A DNA stretch of 13,050 nt, taken from positions 1 to 13,050 of the forward strand of contig CADBUK010000023.1 in the NCBI GenBank assembly GCA_902797915.1. Direction: 5' to 3'. Positions 6,847 to 13,050 of this stretch are shown here, one piece after another; position 1 is the stretch's first letter, and each line of letters begins with the position of its first letter. The notes below the pieces were generated by a model that was given only the letters and a program-made list of their open reading frames with translations, did not search any database and was not told the DNA's origin. The position numbers were made by a program, and so were the translations under genes. Source of the DNA: Oscillospiraceae bacterium. Lineage in GTDB: Bacteria; Bacillota; Clostridia; Oscillospirales; Acutalibacteraceae.

Positions 6847-8013
6847 TTATTCTTTCGTTTCTTCGCTTTCTTCCTCAAGGCGTTCGCGGACGGTTGTGTA
6901 ATTGCCCGTGATTACAGTTTTAACCGAGCTGCGCACGGATTTTTTAACGCCCTCCGAAATTTCCTTGAGCGCGTTTTTGGTTTCATCGTCAAGCGCGTCG
7001 TAAGCCGCCTTGCCGCCTTTGATTGAAGCGGGCAGGTTTTTGGCAACGTCCATAAGCCCTTCCTGGTCAACGCCCTCAATGATTGAGTTAAGAGCCTTTG
7101 CAAACGCAGCGCTCTGCTTGCCGTCAAGATTGCTTACAACATCGTGGAAAACCAAATCGGTAACCTTACCTTTATTTGTAAGTCCCCTTGCGGTTTTAAG
7201 CTCGCCGTTTTTGAACTGCCAGGTAGAAAGGTCGTGCTCCATCATACCTACCTGACGAACGCTTTTAACCACCGTATAATCGTCGTCGTGCGAAAGCATC
7301 ATACCGATAAATGACGACTGCGGAATAAAATGCCTGTACTTAGGCAGAAGCTGCTGATAAGCCTCCGAGTCAAGATATCCGTAATCCGCAAGACCGGGGC
7401 CGTCGTTATTATAAAGGTATTTAATCCTGTTTCTGACCTGCTCTGAAGCGTGGAGCGCGCTGTACTGCGCAACGTAACCGCCCTTCGAATGACCGCAGAC
7501 GATTAAATCGCCGTCAAACTTAGCGGCAACCTGCTCAAGATACTCGGTTGCAAGCTCGTGGGACGGAATGTCGTCCTCAATAAGAATGTCAAAATCCTCC
7601 TTCCAGCCTGCAAGGCTATCGTCAGTACCGCGGAAAACCACAACAACCTCGCCGCTCGGAAGCAGGAAGGTTGCGGCGTTAAACTGCACTGCGGGCTCCT
7701 TGCCGAAATTATCCGTGCAGGCAACCATTTTCATTTCTGCAAATCGCGGCTGTCTGCTCATAGCCATCATCTGAACGCTGATATTTTTCATCAGAATAAG
7801 GCCTACGGGCTTATGCTTGCTGCCCCTAGCCTTGAAAAGCGCCTTTGCCGCCTCGTCATAGGGTACGGGCTCATCGTCAAAGTTTGCGGACACTACCTGC
7901 TCAAACGGCATATAGTAAATATAACACAGCGCTACGTTATCCGCGTCTGTAAAAGGCTTTTCACTGAAAGGAACCGAGCCGAATTTTTTAATATAACCAT
8001 TAAGATTTGGCAT
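6847..8013 (-). CDS. Mbeg1-like (DUF2974) alpha/beta hydrolase
   Basis: An alpha/beta-hydrolase-fold protein of the Mbeg1-like/DUF2974 type, a family usually predicted to be lipase- or esterase-like; substrate unknown. The 388-residue product has the early strand motif VVVFRGTDDS (125-133), typical of lipase-3-like folds, and the nucleophile elbow GHSKGG at 174-179 with Ser176. An Asp in SHDDDY (243-245) and His260 (MMEHDLSTW) are good candidates for the rest of the triad. The last ~50 residues are helical and highly charged. No signal peptide or membrane segment, so probably cytoplasmic. The start is fixed by AGGAGA (8020-8025, minus strand), 6 bases from the ATG. It is monocistronic, between its own promoter and the shared terminator. 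Confidence 0.85.
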   Translation of the reverse strand: MPNLNGYIKKFGSVPFSEKPFTDADNVALCYIYYMPFEQVVSANFDDEPVPYDEAAKALFKARGSKHKPVGLILMKNISVQMMAMSRQPRFAEMKMVACTDNFGKEPAVQFNAATFLLPSGEVVVVFRGTDDSLAGWKEDFDILIEDDIPSHELATEYLEQVAAKFDGDLIVCGHSKGGYVAQYSALHASEQVRNRIKYLYNNDGPGLADYGYLDSEAYQQLLPKYRHFIPQSSFIGMMLSHDDDYTVVKSVRQVGMMEHDLSTWQFKNGELKTARGLTNKGKVTDLVFHDVVSNLDGKQSAAFAKALNSIIEGVDQEGLMDVAKNLPASIKGGKAAYDALDDETKNALKEISEGVKKSVRSSVKTVITGNYTTVRERLEEESEETKE

Positions 8014-8043
8014 AACTGTTCTCCTGTTAGATTATTCAAATCA

Positions 8044-8073
8044 ATTATATATACAAATGCGTTGCTTTGTCAA
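8044..8073 (-). promoter_or_regulatory. Sigma-A promoter of the hydrolase gene
   Basis: On the minus strand the -35 box TTGACA (8068-8073) and -10 box TATAAT (8044-8049) have an 18-bp spacer; an overlapping TATATA gives 16 bp. The leader to the ATG at 8013 is about 25 nt. It is divergent from the tRNA promoter. Confidence 0.65.
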
Positions 8074-8116
8074 CTAAGATTATTCTATTATAATAAATAA
8101 TTATTTTCTAAAACGC

Positions 8117-8144
8117 TTGACTTTTAACGATTTTGTGTTAAAAT
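8117..8144 (+). promoter_or_regulatory. Promoter of tRNA-Val
   Basis: The -35 box TTGACT (8117-8122) and a -10 box TAAAAT (8139-8144) have a 16-bp spacer. A start near 8151 leaves about 6 nt of 5' precursor for RNase P to remove. Confidence 0.65.
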
Positions 8145-8156
8145 AATATAGCACTC

Positions 8157-8232
8157 GGGAGCATAGCTCAGCTGGGAGAGCATCTGCCTTACAAGCAGAG
8201 GGTCACAGGTTCGAGCCCTGTTGTTCCCACCA
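8157..8232 (+). tRNA. tRNA-Val, anticodon UAC
   Basis: All arms fold in 76 nt: acceptor GGGAGCA with TGTTCCC (one G-U pair), D stem GCTC/GAGC, anticodon stem TCTGC/GCAGA with loop CTTACAA (anticodon TAC in DNA), variable loop GGGTC, T stem ACAGG/CCTGT with loop TTCGAGC, discriminator A and an encoded CCA at 8230-8232. It reads valine codons of the GUN box. It is a single-gene transcription unit with its own promoter and terminator. The last 20 nt are repeated at 8367-8386. Confidence 0.97.
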
Positions 8233-8234
8233 AT

Positions 8235-8274
8235 AAAGAACAGATGTTGTTTAACATCTGTTCTTTATTTTTTT
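8235..8274 (+). terminator. Intrinsic terminator of tRNA-Val
   Basis: A 14-bp perfect stem (8235-8248 with 8253-8266, AAAGAACAGATGTT and its complement) around GTTT, followed by ATTTTTTTT. It starts 2 nt after the CCA end. Confidence 0.93.
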
Positions 8275-8278
8275 GCTA

Positions 8279-8373
8279 AGGGCTCGAAACGAGGTTCCAA
8301 ATTTTAAAGCCACAGGCTGCAAAAATTTGGGAGAACAGTCCAGTGGACTGTTCGATAACAAGAGGAGAGCCCT
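8279..8373. mobile_element. Compact inverted-repeat element beside tRNA-Val (MITE-like or integration scar)
   Basis: About 95 bp without coding capacity, bounded by AGGGCTC (8279-8285) and GAGCCCT (8367-8373). Inside are a short hairpin CTCG-AAA-CGAG (8283-8293), a compound hairpin (outer 9-bp stem 8297-8305/8322-8330, inner AGCC-ACA-GGCT) and a 21-bp palindrome centred on 8343. The left 10 bases (8279-8288) are the reverse complement of the tRNA T-arm (8210-8219), and the right end runs straight into a copy of the tRNA 3' end. This layout suggests a small non-autonomous element linked to tRNA 3' ends, or the residue of an excised or deleted integrated element. The mobile nature is inference; no integrase or transposase is present. 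Confidence 0.45.
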
Positions 8374-8387
8374 GTTGTTCCCACCAA
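8367..8387 (+). repeat. Duplicate of the tRNA-Val 3' end (att-like direct repeat)
   Basis: 21 bases identical to 8213-8233 (GAGCCCT through the CCA end plus one A), offset by 154 bp. It holds the 3' strand of the T stem, the acceptor strand, discriminator and CCA, but no tRNA body precedes it, so it is not a functional tRNA. Duplicated tRNA 3' ends are the classic mark of integrase attachment sites. Like the real tRNA it is followed at once by a terminator hairpin. Confidence 0.8.
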
Positions 8388-8430
8388 AAAGCAGTGGATA
8401 CCATTAGGTATTCGCTGCTTTTTTATTTAT
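8386..8430 (+). terminator. Intrinsic terminator after the duplicated tRNA 3' end
   Basis: A 17-bp stem with two G-U pairs (8386-8402 with 8407-8423) around ATTA, followed by a T-rich tail TTTTATTTAT. If 8367-8387 was the original tRNA 3' end, this was probably the original tRNA terminator. Confidence 0.85.
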
Positions 8431-8455
8431 ATGGGTATCGGTAATTTTTTAATTC

Positions 8456-8483
8456 AAAGGGCACCTTATTTCAGGTGCCCTTT
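8456..8483 (-). terminator. Hairpin terminator of the nucleotide-sugar dehydratase gene
   Basis: An 11-bp perfect stem (8456-8466 with 8473-8483) and 6-nt loop, placed 6 bp beyond the minus-strand stop codon. On the minus strand it is not followed by a proper U-tract (GAATTAAAAAATT), so termination may be weak or mainly serve mRNA 3'-end protection. Confidence 0.6.
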
Positions 8484-8489
8484 AGCTTA

Positions 8490-10385
8490 TTAATTATTAT
8501 CTGACGGGTTGTAGTTTGGAACATATTTTTTAAGAATATCCCTGACATTGCCGTCGTTTGCAGCTTCCAAATCCTTGAGCATTTCCTTGAACTTGATGGG
8601 GTTAATTTCCATCGGCTGATTAACAAAAATCTTTTCAAGCTCCGTTGTTTGTCTTGTTTCAAGCTCGCTGTCCATAGCAAGCTCCTCATACATTTTTTCG
8701 CCAGGACGCAAGCCTGTAATTTCAATGCCGATATCGTCAACCTCATAGCCCGAAAGGCGAATAAGGTTTACAGCCAAATCCATAATTTTAACGGGCTGAC
8801 CCATATCAAGCACAAAGATTTCGCCGCCCTTTGCAAGACCGCCCGCCTGACACACAAGCTGTGCCGCCTCGGGAATGGTCATAAAGTACCTTTCAATATC
8901 AGGATGGGTTAAGGTTACGGGGCCTCCGTTTTCAATCTGCCTTCTGAAAAGAGGAATAACGGAGCCGTGCGAGCCGAGCACGTTGCCGAAACGCACCGCT
9001 GTAAAAACGGTGTTAAGGCTGATGGTGTCCATATACTGAATGATAATTTCCGTAATTCTTTTTGTGCAGCCCATAACGTTTGTCGGGTTAACAGCCTTAT
9101 CGGTTGAAAGGGTAACCATTTTCTGAACGCCGAATTCGCGGCAAATCATAGCAACGTTATAAGTGCCGAAAACATTATTCTTAACCGCTTCGCACGGGCT
9201 GTCCTCCATAAGCGGAACGTGCTTATGCGCTGCCGCGTGGAACACAACCTCGGGCTTAAACTCCTCAAACACCTCACGAAGCCTGTCAACATCCCTGACG
9301 GAGCCTATGCGTACGTAAACGTCCACCGTGTCGCCGTATTTTTTGTTCAGCTCGTGCTGAAGCTCAAAGGCGCAGTTTTCGTAGATATCAAAAATGATTA
9401 TTTTTGCGGGGCTGTATCTTGCAACCTGCATACAGATTTCAGAGCCGATTGAACCGCCGCCGCCCGTAACGAGCACGGTTTGACCGATTAAGTAACGGCA
9501 AACCTTTTTATCAAGCGTAACCTCGGGCCTTGCAAGAAGGTCTGCAATTTCAATATTCCTGATTTTGCGCGCCTTGCCGCCTTCCTCAAGAAACTCGTCA
9601 ACCGAAGGAGAAATCTTAACGGTGCATTTGGTTTTCATTGCAAGCTCAATAACTTCCTTCTGGCGAGCCTTTGAAGCAGACGGAATACAAATAATAATAG
9701 TGTCAATATTATACTTTTTTGCAAGCGTGGGAATGTCGGCGCAGGTACCCTTGATACGAACGCCGTTAATTCTCTTATTCAGCTTTGCGGGATTATCGTC
9801 AACAGCAACAACCGCCCTTGAATTCTTTGTGTTATTATTGATTTCGTTAATAAAGAAATTGCCCATAAAACCTGCACCGACAATCATAATTCTTTCCTGA
9901 TTTTTGGAAGAACCCGACGCAGCCCATTTAAAGAACCTTTTGTAAGCGCGGATACCGAGTCTGGGCACGCAGAGCATAAAGAACTCTACCATATAAAACA
10001 GCAAATACGCATAGAAAGGCAGAGTTGCGTCATAACCAAGCGCCTTTTCAAACAGCAGCCTGTCCACCCCGAAAAGCATTAGGGTATTTAAACCCGCCGC
10101 CAGCATATTCCTGACAATTTCATCAATACTTGCAAAGCTCCACACACTGCGGTAAAGCAAAAAGCCCATATTTATTGCAAGCATCAGCACGCTTGTAATA
10201 AGCAGATGAACATAATTAAACAAAACGGGGTTGAACGGCGTGTCTAACACATGTCCGTCATTCGTAAAATATACTATGCTGCAATTCGCTAAAAAAAACA
10301 GCACCAAATCAGCAACCACGATAAGCAGTTGCTTCATATAGCTGTTTAAACTTCTTTTATTTTTATTCATAATGCAAACCGCCAT
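8490..10385 (-). CDS. Membrane-bound nucleotide-sugar 4,6-dehydratase/epimerase (CapD/PglF/FlaA1 type)
   Basis: Polysaccharide-biosynthesis enzyme of the CapD/PglF class, which in characterised members removes water from UDP-GlcNAc as the first step to modified sugars for capsule, glycans or lipid carriers. The 631 residues contain four N-terminal membrane helices (about 18-40, 57-78, 93-112, 122-144), a first Rossmann motif VGAGFMG (169-175), and the C-terminal extended SDR domain with GGGGSIGSE (308-316), STDKAVNPTN (427-436) and MGCTKR (438-443). The catalytic Tyr is replaced by Met, as is normal for this class. Two starts are possible: ATG 10385 with no ribosome site, or ATG 10370 (residue 6), which has GGCGG 8 bases upstream; the latter seems as likely. 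It stands alone, with no glycosyltransferase neighbours. Confidence 0.92.
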   Translation of the reverse strand: MAVCIMNKNKRSLNSYMKQLLIVVADLVLFFLANCSIVYFTNDGHVLDTPFNPVLFNYVHLLITSVLMLAINMGFLLYRSVWSFASIDEIVRNMLAAGLNTLMLFGVDRLLFEKALGYDATLPFYAYLLFYMVEFFMLCVPRLGIRAYKRFFKWAASGSSKNQERIMIVGAGFMGNFFINEINNNTKNSRAVVAVDDNPAKLNKRINGVRIKGTCADIPTLAKKYNIDTIIICIPSASKARQKEVIELAMKTKCTVKISPSVDEFLEEGGKARKIRNIEIADLLARPEVTLDKKVCRYLIGQTVLVTGGGGSIGSEICMQVARYSPAKIIIFDIYENCAFELQHELNKKYGDTVDVYVRIGSVRDVDRLREVFEEFKPEVVFHAAAHKHVPLMEDSPCEAVKNNVFGTYNVAMICREFGVQKMVTLSTDKAVNPTNVMGCTKRITEIIIQYMDTISLNTVFTAVRFGNVLGSHGSVIPLFRRQIENGGPVTLTHPDIERYFMTIPEAAQLVCQAGGLAKGGEIFVLDMGQPVKIMDLAVNLIRLSGYEVDDIGIEITGLRPGEKMYEELAMDSELETRQTTELEKIFVNQPMEINPIKFKEMLKDLEAANDGNVRDILKKYVPNYNPSDNN

Positions 10386-10411
10386 TTAATACTTAAAAAT
10401 GTCTGTACCAT

Positions 10412-10440
10412 ATTGTAACCCATAATAATTGATTTTTCAA
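10412..10440 (-). promoter_or_regulatory. Sigma-A promoter of the dehydratase gene
   Basis: On the minus strand the -35 box TTGAAA (10435-10440) and -10 box TACAAT (10412-10417) are 17 bp apart. The start near 10405 gives a leader of 20-35 nt. It faces away from the MATE promoter; their -35 boxes are 41 bp apart. Confidence 0.75.
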
Positions 10441-10481
10441 CAATTATTTATATAATTATCAATATATAAAAATCGGCAGGA

Positions 10482-10510
10482 TTGAAAATCAGATTATTTT
10501 AGTATATAAT
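10482..10510 (+). promoter_or_regulatory. Sigma-A promoter of the MATE operon
   Basis: The -35 box TTGAAA (10482-10487) and -10 box TATAAT (10505-10510) are 17 bp apart. The start near 10517 gives a leader of about 26 nt. The -35 region TTGAAAATCA closely matches the divergent promoter's TTGAAAAATCA, forming a long-range inverted repeat. Confidence 0.8.
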
Positions 10511-10542
10511 GTGGGTAACGACAAAATCAAAGAGGCGGCAAA

Positions 10543-11919
10543 ATGCAGAAAAACGGCGAAGCACGGGCAGCGGCACAGTTTAAAAAAATGACCGAAACGC
10601 CCGTTAAAAAGTTAATAACAAGGCTTGCGCTGCCAACCGTAATCAGTATGCTGATTACCACTATTTATAACGTAACGGACACCTATTTCGTTTCCCGAAT
10701 AAGCGTTGCGGCAAGCGGCGCGGCGGGCATCGTCTTTGGCTTAATGTCCATAATTCAGGCGTTCGGCTTTATGTTCGGCCACGGCAGCGGAAGCTGCATT
10801 AGCAGACGGCTTGGCGCTAAGAATATTGACGAGGCGCGCAAATTCAGCTCCACGGGCTTTTTCCTTTCGGTGCTGTGCGGCATAATAATTACGGCACTGG
10901 GTTTAATCTTCCTTGAACCGCTTATGAAAATGCTGGGCAGTACAAGCACGATACTGCCCTACTCTGCGGCATACGGAAAATATATTTTGTTTGCAGCACC
11001 AGCAATGACGGCAAGCTGCGTTATGAACAACATTCTGCGTTACGAAGGAATGGCGGCGCTTGCAATGATAGGGCTTACCGCGGGCGGCGTTATAAATATT
11101 ATTCTTGACCCGATTTTGATTTTTGCGCTTAATATGGGCGTTGACGGCGCAGGAATTGCAACAATGCTTTCGCAGTATATTAGTATGCTTCTTCTGCTGA
11201 CAATGTTTTTAAGAAAGAAAACGCAGAGCCGAATCAGCCCTAAATACTTCAGCTTCAGCCCGAAAATAATCGGCGAGATTATCGGCACGGGTCTGCCCAG
11301 CCTTGCAAGGCAGGGGCTCGGCAGCGTTTCAACAATGGTGCTTAATCTGCAGGCGGGCTTATACGGCGACGTTTGCATTGCGGCAATCGGAATTGTAACC
11401 AAAATCGGAATGCTGATGTTCAGCATATGTATCGGCATCGGGCAGGGCTTTCAGCCTGTTTGCTCCTTTAACTACGGGGCGAAGAAATACAGCCGTGTGC
11501 GCGCCGCAGTAATGTTTACCTGGCGCTTTTCATCTGCCGTAATGGCGGCTATGGGCGCGGTTTCATTTATATTTGCGCCAAGGCTGATTGCACTTTTCAG
11601 AGAAGAAGCGGAAATTGTTGAAATCGGCACGGTTGCGCTGCACACCTTCTGCATTGCAATCGTTACGCTGGCAACGATTATGCTGGCAAATATGGCCTTT
11701 CAGGCAATCGGCAAAATCGGCAGCGCCTTCTTTCTTGCCTGCACGCAAAACGGGCTCTATTTCATCCCGCTGATTTTGATTTTGCCAAGGCTTTTCGGCA
11801 TTACGGGGGTTGAAATTGCACAGCCGATTTCATACGTACTGTCTGCAATAACGGCGCTGCCCTTCTTGATTTCATTTATTAAAACCCTTTCCAAAGAGGA
11901 CGAGGAAAAAAGCGAATGA
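10543..11919 (+). CDS. MATE family multidrug/cation exporter
   Basis: A twelve-helix inner-membrane transporter of the MATE family, which exports drugs or metabolites in exchange for sodium ions or protons. The 458 residues match the family length. The opening segment (residues about 20-50: a conserved LALPTVISML stretch then YNVTDTYFVS) is typical of MepA-like MATE proteins of Firmicutes. The repeat half beginning near residue 245 (GTGLPSLARQGLGSV) marks the second six-helix bundle. The ribosome site is GAGGCGG at 10532-10538. It leads an operon whose next two genes each overlap by ATGA. The true substrate cannot be told; the linked C39-like and HD-phosphohydrolase genes do not identify one. 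Confidence 0.93.
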   Translation: MQKNGEARAAAQFKKMTETPVKKLITRLALPTVISMLITTIYNVTDTYFVSRISVAASGAAGIVFGLMSIIQAFGFMFGHGSGSCISRRLGAKNIDEARKFSSTGFFLSVLCGIIITALGLIFLEPLMKMLGSTSTILPYSAAYGKYILFAAPAMTASCVMNNILRYEGMAALAMIGLTAGGVINIILDPILIFALNMGVDGAGIATMLSQYISMLLLLTMFLRKKTQSRISPKYFSFSPKIIGEIIGTGLPSLARQGLGSVSTMVLNLQAGLYGDVCIAAIGIVTKIGMLMFSICIGIGQGFQPVCSFNYGAKKYSRVRAAVMFTWRFSSAVMAAMGAVSFIFAPRLIALFREEAEIVEIGTVALHTFCIAIVTLATIMLANMAFQAIGKIGSAFFLACTQNGLYFIPLILILPRLFGITGVEIAQPISYVLSAITALPFLISFIKTLSKEDEEKSE

Positions 11920-12524
11920 GAAAAGAAATAAAGATGTTTCATATCGGCGCGTCCGAGGGCGGCAATCAGGACTGGCTGACCGACCCATTTATGCGCCTCG
12001 GCGGCTGCGCGGCGGTTACCGCGTGCGACTGCGCAATATACTTTGACCTCAATTTCGGCACGGCGCTGTACCCCTTTTGCAAGGCGCCTATTGACAAGCA
12101 TGAATACATTAAATTTACGGCAACTATGAAGCCTTACCTTCACCCGAGAATGAGCGGAATTAACAAGACGGATATTTTTGCAAGCGGTTTTTCCGCCTAC
12201 CTGAAGGACAGGGGCGAAAATCGGATTTCCGTTACCGAATTTGACGGCAACAGAAGCGAAATCGCGGCGTTTGAAGCGATTATCAGGCAGATTGACAGGG
12301 GTATTCCCGTTCCGTTTTTAAACCTTATTAACAGGGACAAACGGCTGAAGGATTACGAATGGCACTGGTTTTTGCTGACGGGGTACGCCGAATATGACGG
12401 CAGCCGAATGGTGCGCGCGCTGACCTACAGCACGCCTGAATGGATTGATTTTTCTGCGCTTTGGAACACGGGCTTTACGCAAAAGGGCGGAATGATAATA
12501 TTTAATACGGAGTTTGACAAATGA
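11916..12524 (+). CDS. Putative C39/papain-like cysteine peptidase-fold protein
   Basis: I do not recognise a named gene. The 202-residue protein has features of the C39-like peptidase fold: a candidate oxyanion Gln18 (GGNQDW), candidate nucleophile Cys31 at the head of a hydrophobic helix (LGGCAAVTACD), and His150 in WHWFLLTGY, the pattern of HxVVVTGY in C39-like proteins. The usual DP after the last strand is not seen; the corresponding place reads YSTPEW. No signal peptide or membrane helix. GAGGA at 11902-11906 serves the start, which overlaps the MATE stop by 4 bases (ATGA); its own stop overlaps the next start likewise, so all three genes are translationally coupled. A peptidase or other thiol-enzyme function is inference. 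Confidence 0.6.
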   Translation: MRKEIKMFHIGASEGGNQDWLTDPFMRLGGCAAVTACDCAIYFDLNFGTALYPFCKAPIDKHEYIKFTATMKPYLHPRMSGINKTDIFASGFSAYLKDRGENRISVTEFDGNRSEIAAFEAIIRQIDRGIPVPFLNLINRDKRLKDYEWHWFLLTGYAEYDGSRMVRALTYSTPEWIDFSALWNTGFTQKGGMIIFNTEFDK

Positions 12525-13050
12525 TGAAATTTGAAGCAGTAAAGGCGAGTAAAGACAATAAAAACTGGGAGCAGTTAATATCCCGCCAGACCGAGCTTTA
12601 CGGCAGAAGCGACGACGTCAGAGGCGAATTTGCAAGGGATTACACGCGAATTCTGCACTGCCTTGCTTACAGGAGACTGAAGCATAAAACGCAGGTTTTC
12701 TATAACATCGGCAACGACCATATCTGTACGCGAATGGAGCACGTGGCGCACGTTGAATCAGTCAGCAGTACGATTGCGGGCGCGCTTGGGCTTAACACGG
12801 AGCTTACCAAGGCAATTGCAATCGGGCACGATTTGGGGCACGCGCCCTTCGGGCACAAATGCGAAATTATGATTAGGGAGCTGAGCAAAAAGCACCTCGG
12901 CAAAGACTTTTGGCACGAGCAGAACGGACTGCGCTTTGTGGATAAATTAGAGCTGCTTGAGGACGAGCAGATGAACTACCGCAACCTTGACCTGACGTAC
13001 GTCGTAAGGGACGGCATAATTTCCCACTGCGGCGAGGTTAACAAAAACCG
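12521..13050 (+). CDS. dGTPase-like HD-domain phosphohydrolase (N-terminal part, cut by window end)
   Basis: Related to deoxyguanosinetriphosphate triphosphohydrolase (dGTPase), which splits dNTPs to deoxynucleoside and triphosphate. Only the first 176 residues are present. Seen: an RDYTRILH segment and RLKHKTQVF (residues 39-60) typical of the dGTPase N-terminus, the first metal His in TRMEHVAHV (His74), and the HD motif in GHDLGHAPFGH (His103/Asp104, then His107 and His112). Near the edge, DLTYVVRDGIISHCGE matches a conserved dGTPase region. GGAG at 12509-12512 is 8 bases before the ATG at 12521, which overlaps the previous stop (ATGA); ATG 12524 is a less likely start. Whether it prefers dGTP or acts on other nucleotides cannot be told. 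Confidence 0.88.
   Translation, partial: MMKFEAVKASKDNKNWEQLISRQTELYGRSDDVRGEFARDYTRILHCLAYRRLKHKTQVFYNIGNDHICTRMEHVAHVESVSSTIAGALGLNTELTKAIAIGHDLGHAPFGHKCEIMIRELSKKHLGKDFWHEQNGLRFVDKLELLEDEQMNYRNLDLTYVVRDGIISHCGEVNKN

Noticed and set aside
7558..8100. 180-residue plus-strand open frame opposite the alpha/beta hydrolase
   Set aside because: No ribosome site and no recognisable domain. It runs through the hydrolase promoter, whereas the minus-strand frame has catalytic motifs, promoter and ribosome site.
8329..8386. A second, diverged tRNA gene
   Set aside because: Only the 3' 20 bases match. No D arm or anticodon arm can be formed; the 5' part is a palindrome.
1..13050. CRISPR arrays, prophage, insertion sequence or toxin-antitoxin genes
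   Set aside because: No regularly spaced repeats, transposase, integrase or small toxin-antitoxin pair was seen on either strand.

Overview
The window looks like part of the chromosome of an anaerobic, low-to-mid GC Firmicute of the class Clostridia, probably a gut Ruminococcaceae/Oscillospiraceae relative. This rests on the protein families (DegV, YcxB-like, Mbeg1-like hydrolase, CapD-type dehydratase, MATE), strong AGGAGG-type ribosome binding sites, clear sigma-A promoters (TTGACA/TATAAT, 16-18 bp spacers) and AT-rich intergenic DNA. It is mostly ordinary housekeeping and accessory chromosome. No phage, insertion sequence, CRISPR array or plasmid genes are visible.

Layout. 1-363 is a long regulatory region. 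It holds a structured-RNA-like stretch at the left edge with a minus-strand promoter, then the promoter of argG. 364-3046 is argG-argH, the last two steps of arginine synthesis, with a GC-rich palindrome between them. 3123-3989 is a degV-type fatty-acid-binding protein with its own promoter and terminator. 4069-6807 is a tight four-gene unit: RluA-type pseudouridine synthase, zinc-dependent phospholipase C-like protein, LuxS-like protein and YcxB-like membrane protein. Its promoter is placed so that the first mRNA should be leaderless, and it ends in a bidirectional terminator shared with a convergent alpha/beta hydrolase (6847-8013). At 8157-8232 lies tRNA-Val(UAC) with its own terminator, followed by a roughly 95-bp inverted-repeat element and a second copy of the tRNA 3' end with another terminator. 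8490-10385 (minus) is a membrane-bound CapD/PglF-type nucleotide-sugar dehydratase. Divergent from it is an operon coupled by ATGA overlaps (10543 to the window end): MATE exporter, C39-peptidase-like protein, and the start of a dGTPase-like HD phosphohydrolase.

Most interesting points. The LuxS-like protein keeps its zinc ligands and most active-site residues, but the catalytic Cys of the usual GCRTGF motif is Ser. The tRNA-Val 3' end is duplicated around a compact palindromic element, which looks like a tRNA-targeting mini-element or an integration scar. The pseudouridine synthase gene appears to be transcribed without a leader. No complete new defence or mobile system is evident.
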